Origin: Rhodocyclales bacterium
GTDB lineage: Bacteria; Pseudomonadota; Gammaproteobacteria; Burkholderiales; Rhodocyclaceae
NCBI GenBank assembly: GCA_028292505.1
Contig: JAQGMF010000038.1
Span: 53,854-117,853 of the forward strand
DNA: 64,000 nt
Direction: 5' to 3'
Position 1 is the stretch's first letter, and each line of letters starts with the position of its first letter. The translations under genes and the position numbers were made by a program. The notes under the pieces were generated by a model. That model was given only the letters and a program-made list of their open reading frames with translations. It was not told the DNA's origin and did not search any database. Positions 7,970-17,059 of this stretch are shown here, in pieces.

Positions 7970-8721
7970 ATCCACTCCCGTATCTGCGCGACGACCCAAG
8001 GCCCGTCTTCAAGCGGTATGTCGTGGCCCGCATCGGGGTGCTCGGCGATGTGGCAATTCCAGCAGGCGGCGAGCGCTTGCGAGCAACGCGTGTCGACCAG
8101 CGCGTCGCGTGCACTGGTGAGGATCAGCATGCGCGTTGCGGGTTTGAGGATCGGCGCGCGATAGCGGGCGGCGGCAAGCAATTGGCGCAAGGCGTTGCGG
8201 CGTGAGACCGGAAATTCCTCGCGGTAAGCAACCCAGCGACTTATGACTTCGGCATGCTTGTCAGGGTGACGGGTGGTGAGACGCAAGATGGTCTTCTCCC
8301 ATGCCACGGCGCTGCCACCCAACAGGATCAATCTGAGCAGTGCGACATAGTTACGCGGCCGCAGGCGTTGATGAAACGGGCTGAACGAACGCATGCTGGT
8401 GTTGATCAACACGCAGGTGTCGATCTCCGCCACATGCCTGCTCGCCCAGGCCGTAGCAACCATGGCCCCCAGCGACATGGCCAGCACCTTGTACGGCGGC
8501 TGCAGGCCGCGTCTGGCCAGTTCGTCGCGGCAGTATTCCGCCATGGCCGACGCGCTGCATGGGCTGTCCACGTGATACACACTTCCGTTGCCAGCCAGAT
8601 CGACACAGATGACATTTGCATCGCCCATGGCATCGCGCAAAATTTGTGGAAAGTCGCCCCAATGGCGGCTCTCCCGCGTCAGGCCACGCAAGAGAATCCA
8701 GGAGTCGCTCGCCTCGTTCAT
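7966..8721 (-). CDS. Alpha/beta hydrolase family protein
   Basis: The 251-residue alpha/beta-hydrolase fold protein has nucleophile elbow A81MSLGAM at ~81-87 (Ser83), a GL-type oxyanion segment near LLRGLTRE, an acid candidate at SARDALVD (~203-210) and a catalytic His in DAGHDIP (~230-236). It probably acts as an esterase or lipase-like hydrolase; substrate unknown. Its ATG at 8721 overlaps the stop of the upstream M14 peptidase gene (ATGA), so the two are co-translated. The open frame extends far upstream but that part is the shadow of the peptidase gene. Confidence 0.8.
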   Translation of the reverse strand: MNEASDSWILLRGLTRESRHWGDFPQILRDAMGDANVICVDLAGNGSVYHVDSPCSASAMAEYCRDELARRGLQPPYKVLAMSLGAMVATAWASRHVAEIDTCVLINTSMRSFSPFHQRLRPRNYVALLRLILLGGSAVAWEKTILRLTTRHPDKHAEVISRWVAYREEFPVSRRNALRQLLAAARYRAPILKPATRMLILTSARDALVDTRCSQALAACWNCHIAEHPDAGHDIPLEDGPWVVAQIREWM

Positions 8722-9743
8722 CGTGATGTCGTGTGGTACCACTGCGTCAGCGCCCGCTGCAGATGCTGGTCGCGCGTCGCCTCGGTCGGCACCCAGGCGC
8801 GATGGCTGCATGCAGCGCGCGACAGGAAGTCGAACCAGGACATCTGGCGACGTATGACGCGCTGCTGGCGATGCTCGACCAGCGGATTGAATATGCCGTG
8901 ACGCGAAAATATCTGGCGTGGATTTTTCTTGATCCACAGCCAGGAGCCCAGCTCCAGCGTGAGCGGTAGTAGCACGCGACCGGGTTTGGCGCAGGCACGC
9001 TGGTAGAGGTAATCCCACAGGTCGCCGTGCGCCAGGTATTGGCGGCTTTGCGGCTCGAACACGTAGCGATGATTGGGATGCGTCTTCTCGAAGATATCCT
9101 TGAGCGCGTGAATCTCCGCAAGGTGTTCGACGGGCCGCGCAGTGTGCGCGTAGGGAAACCACACGCGATCATGGATGCCGAAACCCGAGTGGCAGTCCAC
9201 CACGATGCTGAAATTGCGGCTCAATAATTCTTCTTCCACGACCTGACAGACCGCCAGGTTCTCCGCCTCCATCGGCGCACCCAGCGGGCCACGATACCAA
9301 GGCATCTTTGCGCTGAAGCGTTGTCCGCCGATAAGGAAGGGCACACCTTCGACACCGTCCAGCGGCGCATTGCGCATGAGATCGACGCCGTTGGGATTGG
9401 CGCGCGTGGCCTGCCACATGCCACCGGGATTGACGACCGGCATGAAGACCAGACGCACGGATTCGAGCTGGCGATGCAGCATGGTGTCCCATTGCAGGCG
9501 CGTCACCAGACTGTCCAGGTAGGCGATGACAACGTGCGAGCCGATCCGCTCAAGGCCATGAAAGCCGCCGAAGAAACCGACTGCCGGCACGTCGAGGGCC
9601 GGGTTACCCATGGCAATTGCATAAACCGGAAAGCGTTGGTCGAAGGATTCGACCTCGCACATGACACGTGCGTCGAGATGCGCTGCACCTATCTTGATGA
9701 TGCGCTCGAGGTCGATCAGTTCGGGCAAGCCGGGTTGCGTCAC
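8718..9743 (-). CDS. M14-family zinc carboxypeptidase-like protein
   Basis: The 341-residue protein carries M14 zinc ligands in GGFHGLERIG (H62, E65) and VDCHSG (H185), and the catalytic Glu in LTLELGSW (E264). The NPNGVDLMRN segment also matches the family. This subtype is closer to succinylglutamate desuccinylase/DUF2817-like peptidases than to digestive carboxypeptidases and lacks a signal peptide, so it is likely cytoplasmic. It may trim cell-wall-derived peptides or deacylate amino acids, which is inference. It is the first gene of a two-gene operon with the hydrolase at 7966-8721. Confidence 0.85.
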   Translation of the reverse strand: MTQPGLPELIDLERIIKIGAAHLDARVMCEVESFDQRFPVYAIAMGNPALDVPAVGFFGGFHGLERIGSHVVIAYLDSLVTRLQWDTMLHRQLESVRLVFMPVVNPGGMWQATRANPNGVDLMRNAPLDGVEGVPFLIGGQRFSAKMPWYRGPLGAPMEAENLAVCQVVEEELLSRNFSIVVDCHSGFGIHDRVWFPYAHTARPVEHLAEIHALKDIFEKTHPNHRYVFEPQSRQYLAHGDLWDYLYQRACAKPGRVLLPLTLELGSWLWIKKNPRQIFSRHGIFNPLVEHRQQRVIRRQMSWFDFLSRAACSHRAWVPTEATRDQHLQRALTQWYHTTSR

Positions 9744-9886
9744 GGTAGGCGGTCGGTCAGTAGGCTAAGCGAAGGATACCTTAGGCGCGGCTTCCAGCCT
9801 CGGCAGTAGCGGCTTGTCACGAATCCTTAATACTCGCCGCGTAAGGTAGGCGAGTAACCCTTGTGGTGCCGGAACGGAGACAGACA

Positions 9887-10054
9887 ATGCTGAGAAAAAT
9901 TCGGAAAACAATTGCGCATCCGGCGCTTGCCATCGGCAGCACCCTGCTATGGGGCGTCGTGGAATTCGTGGCGCTGCAACGCTCAGCGCGCATGAGCCGT
10001 GGCAATAAGCATGGCGCAGGCAACACGGCTTTGCTTGGCCGCCACGGGCGTTGA
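9887..10054 (+). CDS. Small single-helix membrane protein, hypothetical
   Basis: 55 residues from an ATG with GGAG eight bases upstream. The N-terminal part MLRKIRKTIAHPALAIGSTL is basic then hydrophobic and continues into a membrane helix (LLWGVVEFVALQ). The remainder is basic. The first ~35 residues look genuine. The C-terminal tail may be read-through into decayed DNA, because the sensor-kinase remnant starts immediately after. No known family is recognised. Confidence 0.45.
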   Translation: MLRKIRKTIAHPALAIGSTLLWGVVEFVALQRSARMSRGNKHGAGNTALLGRHGR

Positions 10055-10665
10055 GTTCACTTCGTCGTCTGGCATGAGATCGAAGAGAGTGTTGCCGAGA
10101 ATTTCCTGCGCGGTATAACCCAGCAGCGTCAGCACACCTTCCGCGGCGAAGGTGTAGCGAAATACCTATCGATTTCCCAGACCCAGTCGGCACAAGCCTT
10201 GGCAATGTCTTGAAAGCGCTTCTCGCTGGCGCGCAGCGCTGCTTGCGGTTGATGATGTCCGCGAGACGCCGAACATGCCTGCAGCATTTCCCGCCTGATC
10301 AAATATCCATCCCTTCATCACCAGAAAGACCATGGCCTTGCCGTCGCTCATGACGAATGACTGCTCGTGGATTTGTACTTTCCCGGACGTCATGATCGCT
10401 TTGTCGACCTCAGAGACTTCGCGAGCCGAGTAGCACACTGAGAATGATCGGAAACACGAACATGATCAGCGGTGGTCTATCTCCAAAGTACAACCACTCG
10501 CGCACGAACAGCATGGGCTGACTGAGGACGATCGCCAGCGGATAGGTCAGCAGCGCAGGTTGCCGCGCCACAGCTCCCTCTCGTTGCGCTTGTTCTTGGT
10601 GATGTCACCAGCCCGCAATAGCCGCGCAACACGTCATCCGCATCGACGATGCGCACGCCGTTCAT
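10055..10665 (-). pseudogene. Decayed PAS-domain signalling protein
   Basis: Several leftward fragments in different frames encode PAS-sensor pieces. They are RIVDADDVLRGY...DITKNKRNE (PAS C-terminal and linker, ~10660-10570), a membrane-like VREWLYFGDRPPLIMFVFP segment (~10510-10440), a PAS core with FLVMKGWIFDQAGNAAGMFG (~10430-10260), and DWVWEIDRY plus FAAEGVLTLLGYTAQEILG (~10190-10060). Frameshifts separate the pieces and no intact output domain is visible. The original was probably a multi-PAS diguanylate cyclase or histidine kinase. Confidence 0.7.
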
Positions 10666-10915
10666 CTTCCGACCGCGAGACCAGAGTCAGCGAGACATAG
10701 GGGCGAAAAATACGCACGCGGGTATGCCGCGCTGCGCCATCGGTGTTCCGCAATTGGACTTGTGCATGGAAACTCACGGAAACTCAGGAAATTCAGGAAA
10801 CTTATTTCCGCCAACATAGGGTTTACCTTTACAAAATACCCTGTCATCAACACCAATAATCGACAAGTGCTGCCAATAGGCGGTCTGCAGATGTGGCGCA
10901 CAGGGTCCGAGCACA

Positions 10916-11006
10916 TGCGGCCCAAATGGGAGATATACCGTATGCATAGCCCGTCACTCAACCAGAACATCGACGACCACCTCTATTTTGCTAATTTTGC
11001 TATCAC
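10916..11006. repeat. Diverged repeat, copy A (RPKW...YFANFAI in + frame)
   Basis: It starts TGCGGCCCAAATGGG and ends near CTATTTTGCTAATTTTGCTATC. Read on the + strand it encodes RPKWEIYR...YFANFAI. A second copy lies at 11634-11715, on the other side of the MerR gene. Between the conserved ends the copies differ in length by nine bases, which keeps frame. The stretch from 10680 to 11145 contains no gene I can support otherwise. Confidence 0.5.
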
Positions 11007-11145
11007 CAACGGCAGCACGCCAGCCTCAACATGCCGCTAAACACCTCTTTCGTGTGCCAACGGGCGACGACCTCACGTTGCGCATCCATGCACCGCTTTA
11101 TGCCGCGCAAATTGCGCGCAGTTGCATTGCGCCGCGTTTAATCCG

Positions 11146-11598
11146 ATGACGCCCATGCCCGAACACAGCGAATTACCTCCGACACTCGGTTTGCGCGAGA
11201 TATCCAGCCTCAGCGGCGTAGCCGTGTCTACGTTGCGCTTCTACGAGAGAAAGAGATTGATCAAGGGCAGCACGCCCCCTACCAGTGCCGCCCGGCAATA
11301 TGCGCGCGACGTATTGCGACGCGTTACTTTCATCCGCATGGCGCAGCGCGCTGGCATATCGCTGGCAGAGGTCGAGGCTGCGTTGGCGACATTGCCAGAA
11401 GATACCGTTCCCAGTCATGAGGACTGGGAGCGCGTCTGCAGCACCTGGCGAGCCGGCCTTGATGAGCGCATCGTGCAGCTTCAGCAACTACGCGACACGC
11501 TCGACGACTGCATCGACTGCGATTGTCCATCGATTGAACCGTGTCAGTTGCACGGCCCGAGCGACAAGCCATCCGCAAAGGGTTCCGACCCGCATTGA
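11146..11598 (+). CDS. soxR: SoxR-like redox-sensing MerR-family regulator
   Basis: 150 residues from the ATG at 11146; another ATG is at 11155 and neither has a clear ribosome-binding site. The N-terminal MerR winged helix (LGLREISSLSGVAVSTLRFY) is followed by a dimerisation helix and a C-terminal C-x2-C-x-C-x5-C motif (C122, C125, C127, C133), the [2Fe-2S] ligand set of SoxR. In many bacteria SoxR responds to redox-cycling compounds and activates efflux and quinone-modifying genes. The RND pump operon ~9 kb downstream is a possible but unproven target. No SoxS is seen. Confidence 0.85.
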   Translation: MTPMPEHSELPPTLGLREISSLSGVAVSTLRFYERKRLIKGSTPPTSAARQYARDVLRRVTFIRMAQRAGISLAEVEAALATLPEDTVPSHEDWERVCSTWRAGLDERIVQLQQLRDTLDDCIDCDCPSIEPCQLHGPSDKPSAKGSDPH

Positions 11599-11633
11599 TT
11601 GTGGGTCGCAGGCCCGCGTTTCGCAGTACTCAC

Positions 11634-11715
11634 TGCGGCCCAAATGGGGCATCTGCCGCAATCGCGCTTTTCGCGACGCGGGCGATTACATCTACTTTGC
11701 CAATTTCGCAATCCC
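11634..11715. repeat. Diverged repeat, copy B (RPKW...YFANFAI in + frame)
   Basis: It shares TGCGGCCCAAATGGG with copy A (10916-11006) and the downstream TCTACTTTGCCAATTTCGCAATC, encoding RPKWGICR...YFANFAI. The spacer from 11599 to 11919 holds only this repeat and no recognisable gene. Confidence 0.5.
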
Positions 11716-11919
11716 GTGTGGCGATTCGCCTGACTCTGATTGCCGCCGACAAAATGCCATTTGCATTGATGTCGCCGCGCGATTTAAGTTTGTAAGGGAA
11801 AGTAAGGTCTGTCGTCCGCATGCCATCTTGATCGTTGTTCAGGGACGTTGCCCAGCAAAGGCGCTTGACGTTATGCGCCAGGCGAACGCCTCGAACCACT
11901 CACGAGAATGGAGAAGAAC

Positions 11920-12402
11920 ATGCACATGAATCCAGTAAAGTTATCGGTTGCCGCAAGCCTGCTGACACTGCTGACGGCCTGCGCCGCCCAAGCGCCCAGG
12001 ACGGTCTATGTCCGCGAGGAGGTACAGCATCCTGCCTATATCCATGCACTGTCGGATCTGCGCGCCGCGCGTTGGCTGATCGAACACCGGCCGGGTGATG
12101 CGCGCGTCGATGCAGATGAAAACGTGGCGCTGACTGAAATCCAGACCTCGATCAAGGAAATCAGGCAAGCCGCCATTGACGATGGCAAGGACCTTGACGA
12201 CAAGCCACCGGTCGACGCGCATCTCGACCGCAAAGGACGTTTGCATAAGGCCGCCGAGCTATTGCACAAGGTGCATGCCGATGTCGCGCGCGAAGAGGAC
12301 GATCCCGTGGCGCGCGACCTGCAACGCCGCATCGTCCGCCATGTCGATGAAGCCACGCGCGCAACCGAGCACGCCATTCATGACGCGGAAAGAGCGCTGT
12401 AA
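11920..12402 (+). CDS. Helical lipoprotein of unknown function
   Basis: About 160 residues from the ATG at 11920, chosen because GGAGAAGAAC lies just upstream; an in-frame ATG at 11908 exists. The signal peptide ends in a lipobox LLTAC, so the mature protein is probably lipidated and periplasmic. The rest is charged and alpha-helical with the motif YIHALSDLRAARWLIEHRPGD, repeatedly Asp/Glu/His/Arg-rich. Similar small lipoproteins occur in betaproteobacteria without assigned function. Confidence 0.75.
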   Translation: MHMNPVKLSVAASLLTLLTACAAQAPRTVYVREEVQHPAYIHALSDLRAARWLIEHRPGDARVDADENVALTEIQTSIKEIRQAAIDDGKDLDDKPPVDAHLDRKGRLHKAAELLHKVHADVAREEDDPVARDLQRRIVRHVDEATRATEHAIHDAERAL

Positions 12403-12422
12403 GCGGGCAGAAACGCCCTTAT

Positions 12423-12507
12423 CGTCATTCCCGCGAAAGCGGGAATCCACTTTGTGGCACCGACGAGCATCGCGTAGAAGTGGATTCCCGCTTTCGCGGG
12501 AATGACG
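12423..12507. repeat. Paired ATTCCCGC-GAAA-GCGGGAAT hairpin element
   Basis: Perfect 30-bp inverted arms (12423-12452 and 12478-12507) are each themselves a hairpin with a GAAA or TTTC tetraloop. Copies with the same double-hairpin design occur at 23505-23585 and 39998-40078, and a single hairpin at 36538-36561. It fits REPIN-like elements moved by RAYT transposases. Here it sits between a lipoprotein gene and the convergent efflux operon. Confidence 0.85.
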
Positions 12508-12524
12508 GCGTAGGCGACCTTGTC

Positions 12525-13931
12525 CTACTCCGTGCCCTGCCATCCTCCACCCAGCGCCTTGATCATCAGCGCGCTGGCTGTATAGCGCCGGCCAAGCAAT
12601 TGCAGCGCGCTACGCGCGGCACTGTTGGCAGAAGTTTGCGCGACAATGACATTCGTATAATTCGCCGTTCCAGCCTTGTACTGATCGAGCGCCAGACGCT
12701 GTGCTTCGCGCGCGGCGGCCAATGCATCATCCTGCACCTTGGCTTCGTCGGCCAACAGACGTAGGGCGACGAGGTTGTCTTCCACTTCCTGCAAACCGCC
12801 GAGCACGGTCTGGCGGTATTCCGCCACACTGGCATCGTAGGCGGCAACGGCCTCCTTTGTGTGTGCCGCACGCAGGCCGCCGTCGAAAATCGTCTGCGCC
12901 AGCGAAGCGCCGAGCGACCAGACCCGGCTCGGTACATTGAACAGGTCGGAGGCAGTTGTGTTCTGGAAACCACCCGACGCACTCAATGAGAAGTTGGGGA
13001 AATACGCGGCACGCGCCACGCCGATTTGCGCATTGGCAGCCGCAGCGCGGCGCTCGGCCGCGGCAATATCGGGGCGGCGCTCAAGCAGCTTCGAAGGCAT
13101 GCTCAACGGTATGTCAGGCAGGCTTGCTTTCAATGGCGCCTTGTCAAGATTGAATGCGGCCGGCGCCTTGCCGATCAGAATGGCAATGGCATGTTCGAGC
13201 TGTGCACGACCGACGCCCAGATCGATGAGTTGCGCTTCGGCATTCTTCAATTGCGATTGCGCCTGCGCGATATCGGAACGGGTGACGATGCCGGCGGCAA
13301 ACTGGTTCTGCGTGATCTGCAAGGCGCGACGATAGTCTTCCACCGTATTCGCCTGCAGCACGATGGTCTCGTCGGTGATGCGCAGCTGGAAATAATCCTG
13401 CACGAGACTGGCCTGCTCGCTCAAGCGTGCAGCGGCCAGCAGTGCGGCGTTCGATTGCAAGCTTGCCGTGCCCGCCTCCACGCTGCGCGCCACGCCGCCC
13501 CACAGGTCGGGCTCCCAGCTGGCGTCAAGACCGAGGCCGAAGCTATTGCTGATCTTGCTCTTGGCATCGCTGCGATCCGCCGAAGCCGACGCGCCGATAG
13601 TGGGAAAGAAGCTGGCGCGCGCCGCCTGTGCCGCAGCTTGCGCCTGACGGTACTGCGCCAGCGCCAGCTGCACGTTCTGGTTCGAGACATCCACTTGCGC
13701 GACCAGTGTGTTGAGGGCCGGATCGCCAAACACTTCCCACCAGCTGCCGCGCGGCTTGTCGTCGCTGGGCTCGGCGCTTTTCCAGCCCTGTGCTTCCTTG
13801 AAGGTGTCGGGTATGTCGATGCTCGGCTTGGTGTAATTCGGCCCGAGCACGCAGCCATTCAAAGCCAGCAGGACAAGCGCCGCTGCCACGCTGCGGGCCA
13901 TGATGGTTCGTCTACGAAAAATATTGATCAT
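12525..13931 (-). CDS. RND efflux outer-membrane factor lipoprotein (NodT/OprM family)
   Basis: 468 residues from the ATG at 13931, which has AGGA upstream. The signal peptide ends in lipobox LALNGC. Two outer-membrane-efflux repeats follow, with hallmark segments WWEVFGDPALNTLV, SWEPDLWGG, RRPDIAAAERR and QTIFDGGLRAAHTKEAV. It forms the TolC-like trimeric exit duct for the adjacent MdtABC-like pump. It is the last gene of the four-gene leftward operon, 17 bases after the second pump subunit gene. Confidence 0.92.
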   Translation of the reverse strand: MINIFRRRTIMARSVAAALVLLALNGCVLGPNYTKPSIDIPDTFKEAQGWKSAEPSDDKPRGSWWEVFGDPALNTLVAQVDVSNQNVQLALAQYRQAQAAAQAARASFFPTIGASASADRSDAKSKISNSFGLGLDASWEPDLWGGVARSVEAGTASLQSNAALLAAARLSEQASLVQDYFQLRITDETIVLQANTVEDYRRALQITQNQFAAGIVTRSDIAQAQSQLKNAEAQLIDLGVGRAQLEHAIAILIGKAPAAFNLDKAPLKASLPDIPLSMPSKLLERRPDIAAAERRAAAANAQIGVARAAYFPNFSLSASGGFQNTTASDLFNVPSRVWSLGASLAQTIFDGGLRAAHTKEAVAAYDASVAEYRQTVLGGLQEVEDNLVALRLLADEAKVQDDALAAAREAQRLALDQYKAGTANYTNVIVAQTSANSAARSALQLLGRRYTASALMIKALGGGWQGTE

Positions 13932-13948
13932 GCGTGATCCTGACGGGT

Positions 13949-16900
13949 CTAGACGGGCGCGGGAGGCATACGACGCGCCCGCATGCGAGCGCACCAGCGC
14001 GCAAAGTTGTCGAGATAGAGGTAGACCACCGGCGTGGTGAAAAGTGTCAGCAACTGACTGAGCAGCAGACCGCCAATGATGGATATGCCAAGCGGTTGAC
14101 GTAGCTCGGCACCGTCGCCAAAGCCAAGCGCCAGTGGCAGCGCACCGAGCACGGCCGACATGGTGGTCATCATGATCGGCCGGAAGCGCAATTTGCATGC
14201 GCGCGTGATGGCATCGTGCGCACTGAGTCCATCTTCACGCTCGGCGACCAGCGCAAAGTCGATCATCATGATGGCGTTTTTCTTGACGATGCCGATCAAC
14301 AACAGCACGCCGATGAAGGCGATGATGGTGAAATCGGTGTGGAACAGCATCAGTGCCAGCAAGGCGCCGACACCGGCGGAGGGCAGGGTCGACAGGATGG
14401 TCAGCGGATGTATGTAACTTTCATAAAGAATACCGAGCACGATGTACATCGTGACGATGGCGGCGAGGATCAGCAGCGGCAAGCTGGAAAACGTCGCCTG
14501 AAAGGCATTGGCCGTGCCTTGGAAACTGCCATGCACCGAAGTCGGCACGCCGATCTGGCGAAAGGCGTTGTTGATAGCCGCTGCCGCTTCGGACAGCGAT
14601 ACGCCAACCGGCATATTGAAGGAGATGGTCGAGGCCGCCGAGCCGCCCTGGTGATTCACACCCAGCGAGGTGAAACTCGGTTCGTAGTGGGCAAAGGAGG
14701 AAAGCGGTATCTGTTGCCCGGTGCTGTTGATGAGGTACATACGATCGAGCGCTTCAGGACCCTGGCGGTACTTCGCGTCCACTTCCATGACAACGTGATA
14801 CTGGTTGAGGGGCCGGTAGATCGTCGACACCTGGCGCTGACTGAATCCATCGGCCAGTGCGGCGTCGACTGCGCGCGGCGAGATGCCGAGACGCGCGGCA
14901 GCATCTCGATCGACCGTGATCGAAGTCTGCAGACCTTTCTCCTGCTGATCGGTATTCACGTCGGCAATTTGCGGAAGATTGGCGAACGCCAGGCGGATCT
15001 TCGGCTCCCACGTGCGCAGCATGTCCAGGTCGTCGGACTGCAAGGTGTATTGATACTGCGCATTGCTCTGCCGTCCGCCTATGCGAATGTCCTGAACAGA
15101 CTGCAGGAAGAGCTTGGCGCCGGGCACGTGATCGAGTTTGACGCGCAGGCGATCGATAATCTGGTCGGCACTTTCCTTGCGCTCCGACAAGGGCTTGAGC
15201 GACAGGAACATCGAGCCGGCATTGACGCGCGCGCCGCCGGTAAAGCCAGTGACGCTGTCGACGGCCGGGTCCTTGCGCACGATCTCGATGAAATCGGCGA
15301 GCTTCTGCTGCATGGCCTGAAAGGAGATGCTCTGGTCGCCCTGCACGAAACCATTGATGCGACCCGTATCCTGCTGCGGGAAGAAGCCCTTGTTGACGGC
15401 GGAATAGAGATAGATGTTGAGCCCCACCGTCGCGCACAGCACCAGGATCATGACAATGCCATGTTTCAGCGACCACTCCAGCGAGCGCTCATAGCCGCGC
15501 ATCAGTTTCTCGAAAGCGCGCTCGCTACGCGCCATGAAGCGCGCAATGCGGCCGCGCGGCACTTCGTCGGCGGTGCGCTCCTTCTTTTGCCGCAGCAGGC
15601 GCGCGCACATCATCGGCGTGGTCGTCAGCGAGATCGCCAGCGAAATGAGAATAGCGACCGACAGCGTAATGGCAAATTCGCGGAACAGACGGCCGACGAT
15701 GCCGCCGAGCAGGAGAATGGGAATGAACACGGCAATCAACGACAGGCTCATCGACAGCACCGTGAAGCCAACCTCCTGCACGCCGAGCAGCGCGGCCTTG
15801 AATGGTGCGAGGCCGCGCTCCATATGGCGATGGATGTTCTCCATTACGACAATGGCATCATCGACGACGAAACCGGTGGCAATGGTCAGCGCCATCAACG
15901 ATAGATTGTTGAGGCTGAAGCCGCACAGGTACATCGCCGCGAAAGTGCCGATCAGCGACACCGGCACGACGACAGCGGGTATCAGCGCGGCGCGGCCGTT
16001 GCGCAAGAAAAGGAAGACGACGAGGATGACCAGCGTCACGGAAATGACAAGCGAGCGCTCCACTTCGAAAAGCGAGGCGCGGATAGTCGGCGAGCGGTCC
16101 ATGGCAACGCCGAGTTTCATCGACGCGGGAATCTGCGCTTCGAATTGCGGCAGCAGGCTGCGCACGCGATCCACCGTCTTGATGATGTTGGCCCCCGGCT
16201 CGCGCGACAGCACCAGCAACACCGAAGGCTGACCGTTGGCCGAACCGGCGTTGCGCAGATCCTGCACGGAATCGGTCACGGTGGCGATATCCGATAGACG
16301 CACCGCTGCGCCATTGACGTAGCGGACGAGCAAGGGCCTGTAGTCGGCCGCCTTGAGGGCCTGGTCGTTGGCGAGAATCTGCCAATGTCTTTCGTCCTGT
16401 TCGAGAAAGCCCTTAGGACGGTTCACATTGGTATTGCTGATGGCCGTGCGCACATCTTCGAGCGCGATGCCGTACTTCGACAGTTGATCTGGATTCAGCT
16501 CGACGCGCACCGCAGGCAGTGAGCTGCCGCTCACGCCGACGTCACCAACGCCTTCCACCTGCAGCAGGCTTTGCGCAAGGAAAGTCGCAGCGATATCGTA
16601 CATCTGCCCGCGCGTCATGGTCTCGGACGTAAGCGAGAGAATCATGATGGGCGCATCGGCCGGATTGACCTTGCGATAGGTCGGGTTGCGCGGCATGGAC
16701 GGCAGCAGTCCGCGCGACGCATTGATGGCCGCTTGCACGTCGCGCGCGGCACCGTTGATGTCGCGATCCAGATCGAATTGCAGGGTGATACGCGCCGACC
16801 CTAACGCGCTAGTCGAGGTGATCTCGTTGACGCCGGCGATACGGCCGAGCGCACGCTCTAGGGGCGCGGCGACGGTCGCCGCCATGGTCTCGGGCGCTGC

Positions 16901-17059
16901 ACCCGGTATCGCGGCGGAGACGGAGATAGTCGGGTAATCCACCTGTGGCAATGGCGACACCGGCAGCAGCAAGAAGGCGCCCGCGCCGGCCAGCGCGATG
17001 GCGATGGTCAGCAGCGTGGTGGCGACGGGGCGCTCGATGAAGAAGCCGAAGAAGTTCAT
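13949..17059 (-). CDS. mdtC: RND multidrug efflux pump subunit MdtC-like
   Basis: The 1036-residue RND transporter has 12 membrane helices, two large periplasmic loops, and the proton-relay Asp pair in [18 protein letters not shown]. The N-terminal [15 protein letters not shown] and the second-half [17 protein letters not shown] are typical. It pairs with the upstream MdtB-like subunit to form a heteromultimeric drug/proton antiporter. Its ATG overlaps the mdtB stop (ATGA). Position after mdtB supports the MdtC assignment. Confidence 0.9.
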   Translation of the reverse strand: MNFFGFFIERPVATTLLTIAIALAGAGAFLLLPVSPLPQVDYPTISVSAAIPGAAPETMAATVAAPLERALGRIAGVNEITSTSALGSARITLQFDLDRDINGAARDVQAAINASRGLLPSMPRNPTYRKVNPADAPIMILSLTSETMTRGQMYDIAATFLAQSLLQVEGVGDVGVSGSSLPAVRVELNPDQLSKYGIALEDVRTAISNTNVNRPKGFLEQDERHWQILANDQALKAADYRPLLVRYVNGAAVRLSDIATVTDSVQDLRNAGSANGQPSVLLVLSREPGANIIKTVDRVRSLLPQFEAQIPASMKLGVAMDRSPTIRASLFEVERSLVISVTLVILVVFLFLRNGRAALIPAVVVPVSLIGTFAAMYLCGFSLNNLSLMALTIATGFVVDDAIVVMENIHRHMERGLAPFKAALLGVQEVGFTVLSMSLSLIAVFIPILLLGGIVGRLFREFAITLSVAILISLAISLTTTPMMCARLLRQKKERTADEVPRGRIARFMARSERAFEKLMRGYERSLEWSLKHGIVMILVLCATVGLNIYLYSAVNKGFFPQQDTGRINGFVQGDQSISFQAMQQKLADFIEIVRKDPAVDSVTGFTGGARVNAGSMFLSLKPLSERKESADQIIDRLRVKLDHVPGAKLFLQSVQDIRIGGRQSNAQYQYTLQSDDLDMLRTWEPKIRLAFANLPQIADVNTDQQEKGLQTSITVDRDAAARLGISPRAVDAALADGFSQRQVSTIYRPLNQYHVVMEVDAKYRQGPEALDRMYLINSTGQQIPLSSFAHYEPSFTSLGVNHQGGSAASTISFNMPVGVSLSEAAAAINNAFRQIGVPTSVHGSFQGTANAFQATFSSLPLLILAAIVTMYIVLGILYESYIHPLTILSTLPSAGVGALLALMLFHTDFTIIAFIGVLLLIGIVKKNAIMMIDFALVAEREDGLSAHDAITRACKLRFRPIMMTTMSAVLGALPLALGFGDGAELRQPLGISIIGGLLLSQLLTLFTTPVVYLYLDNFARWCARMRARRMPPAPV

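Noticed and set aside
7966..9162. Hydrolase gene starting at 9162 (398 codons)
   Set aside because: Codons above 8721 are out of frame with the M14 peptidase and unlike any hydrolase; the ATGA overlap at 8721 gives the proper start.
14216..15904. Long + strand open frame of ~560 codons opposite the MdtC-like gene
   Set aside because: It is antisense to a clear RND gene, Gln/His/Arg-rich in the way typical of GC-rich shadow frames, and has no family motif.
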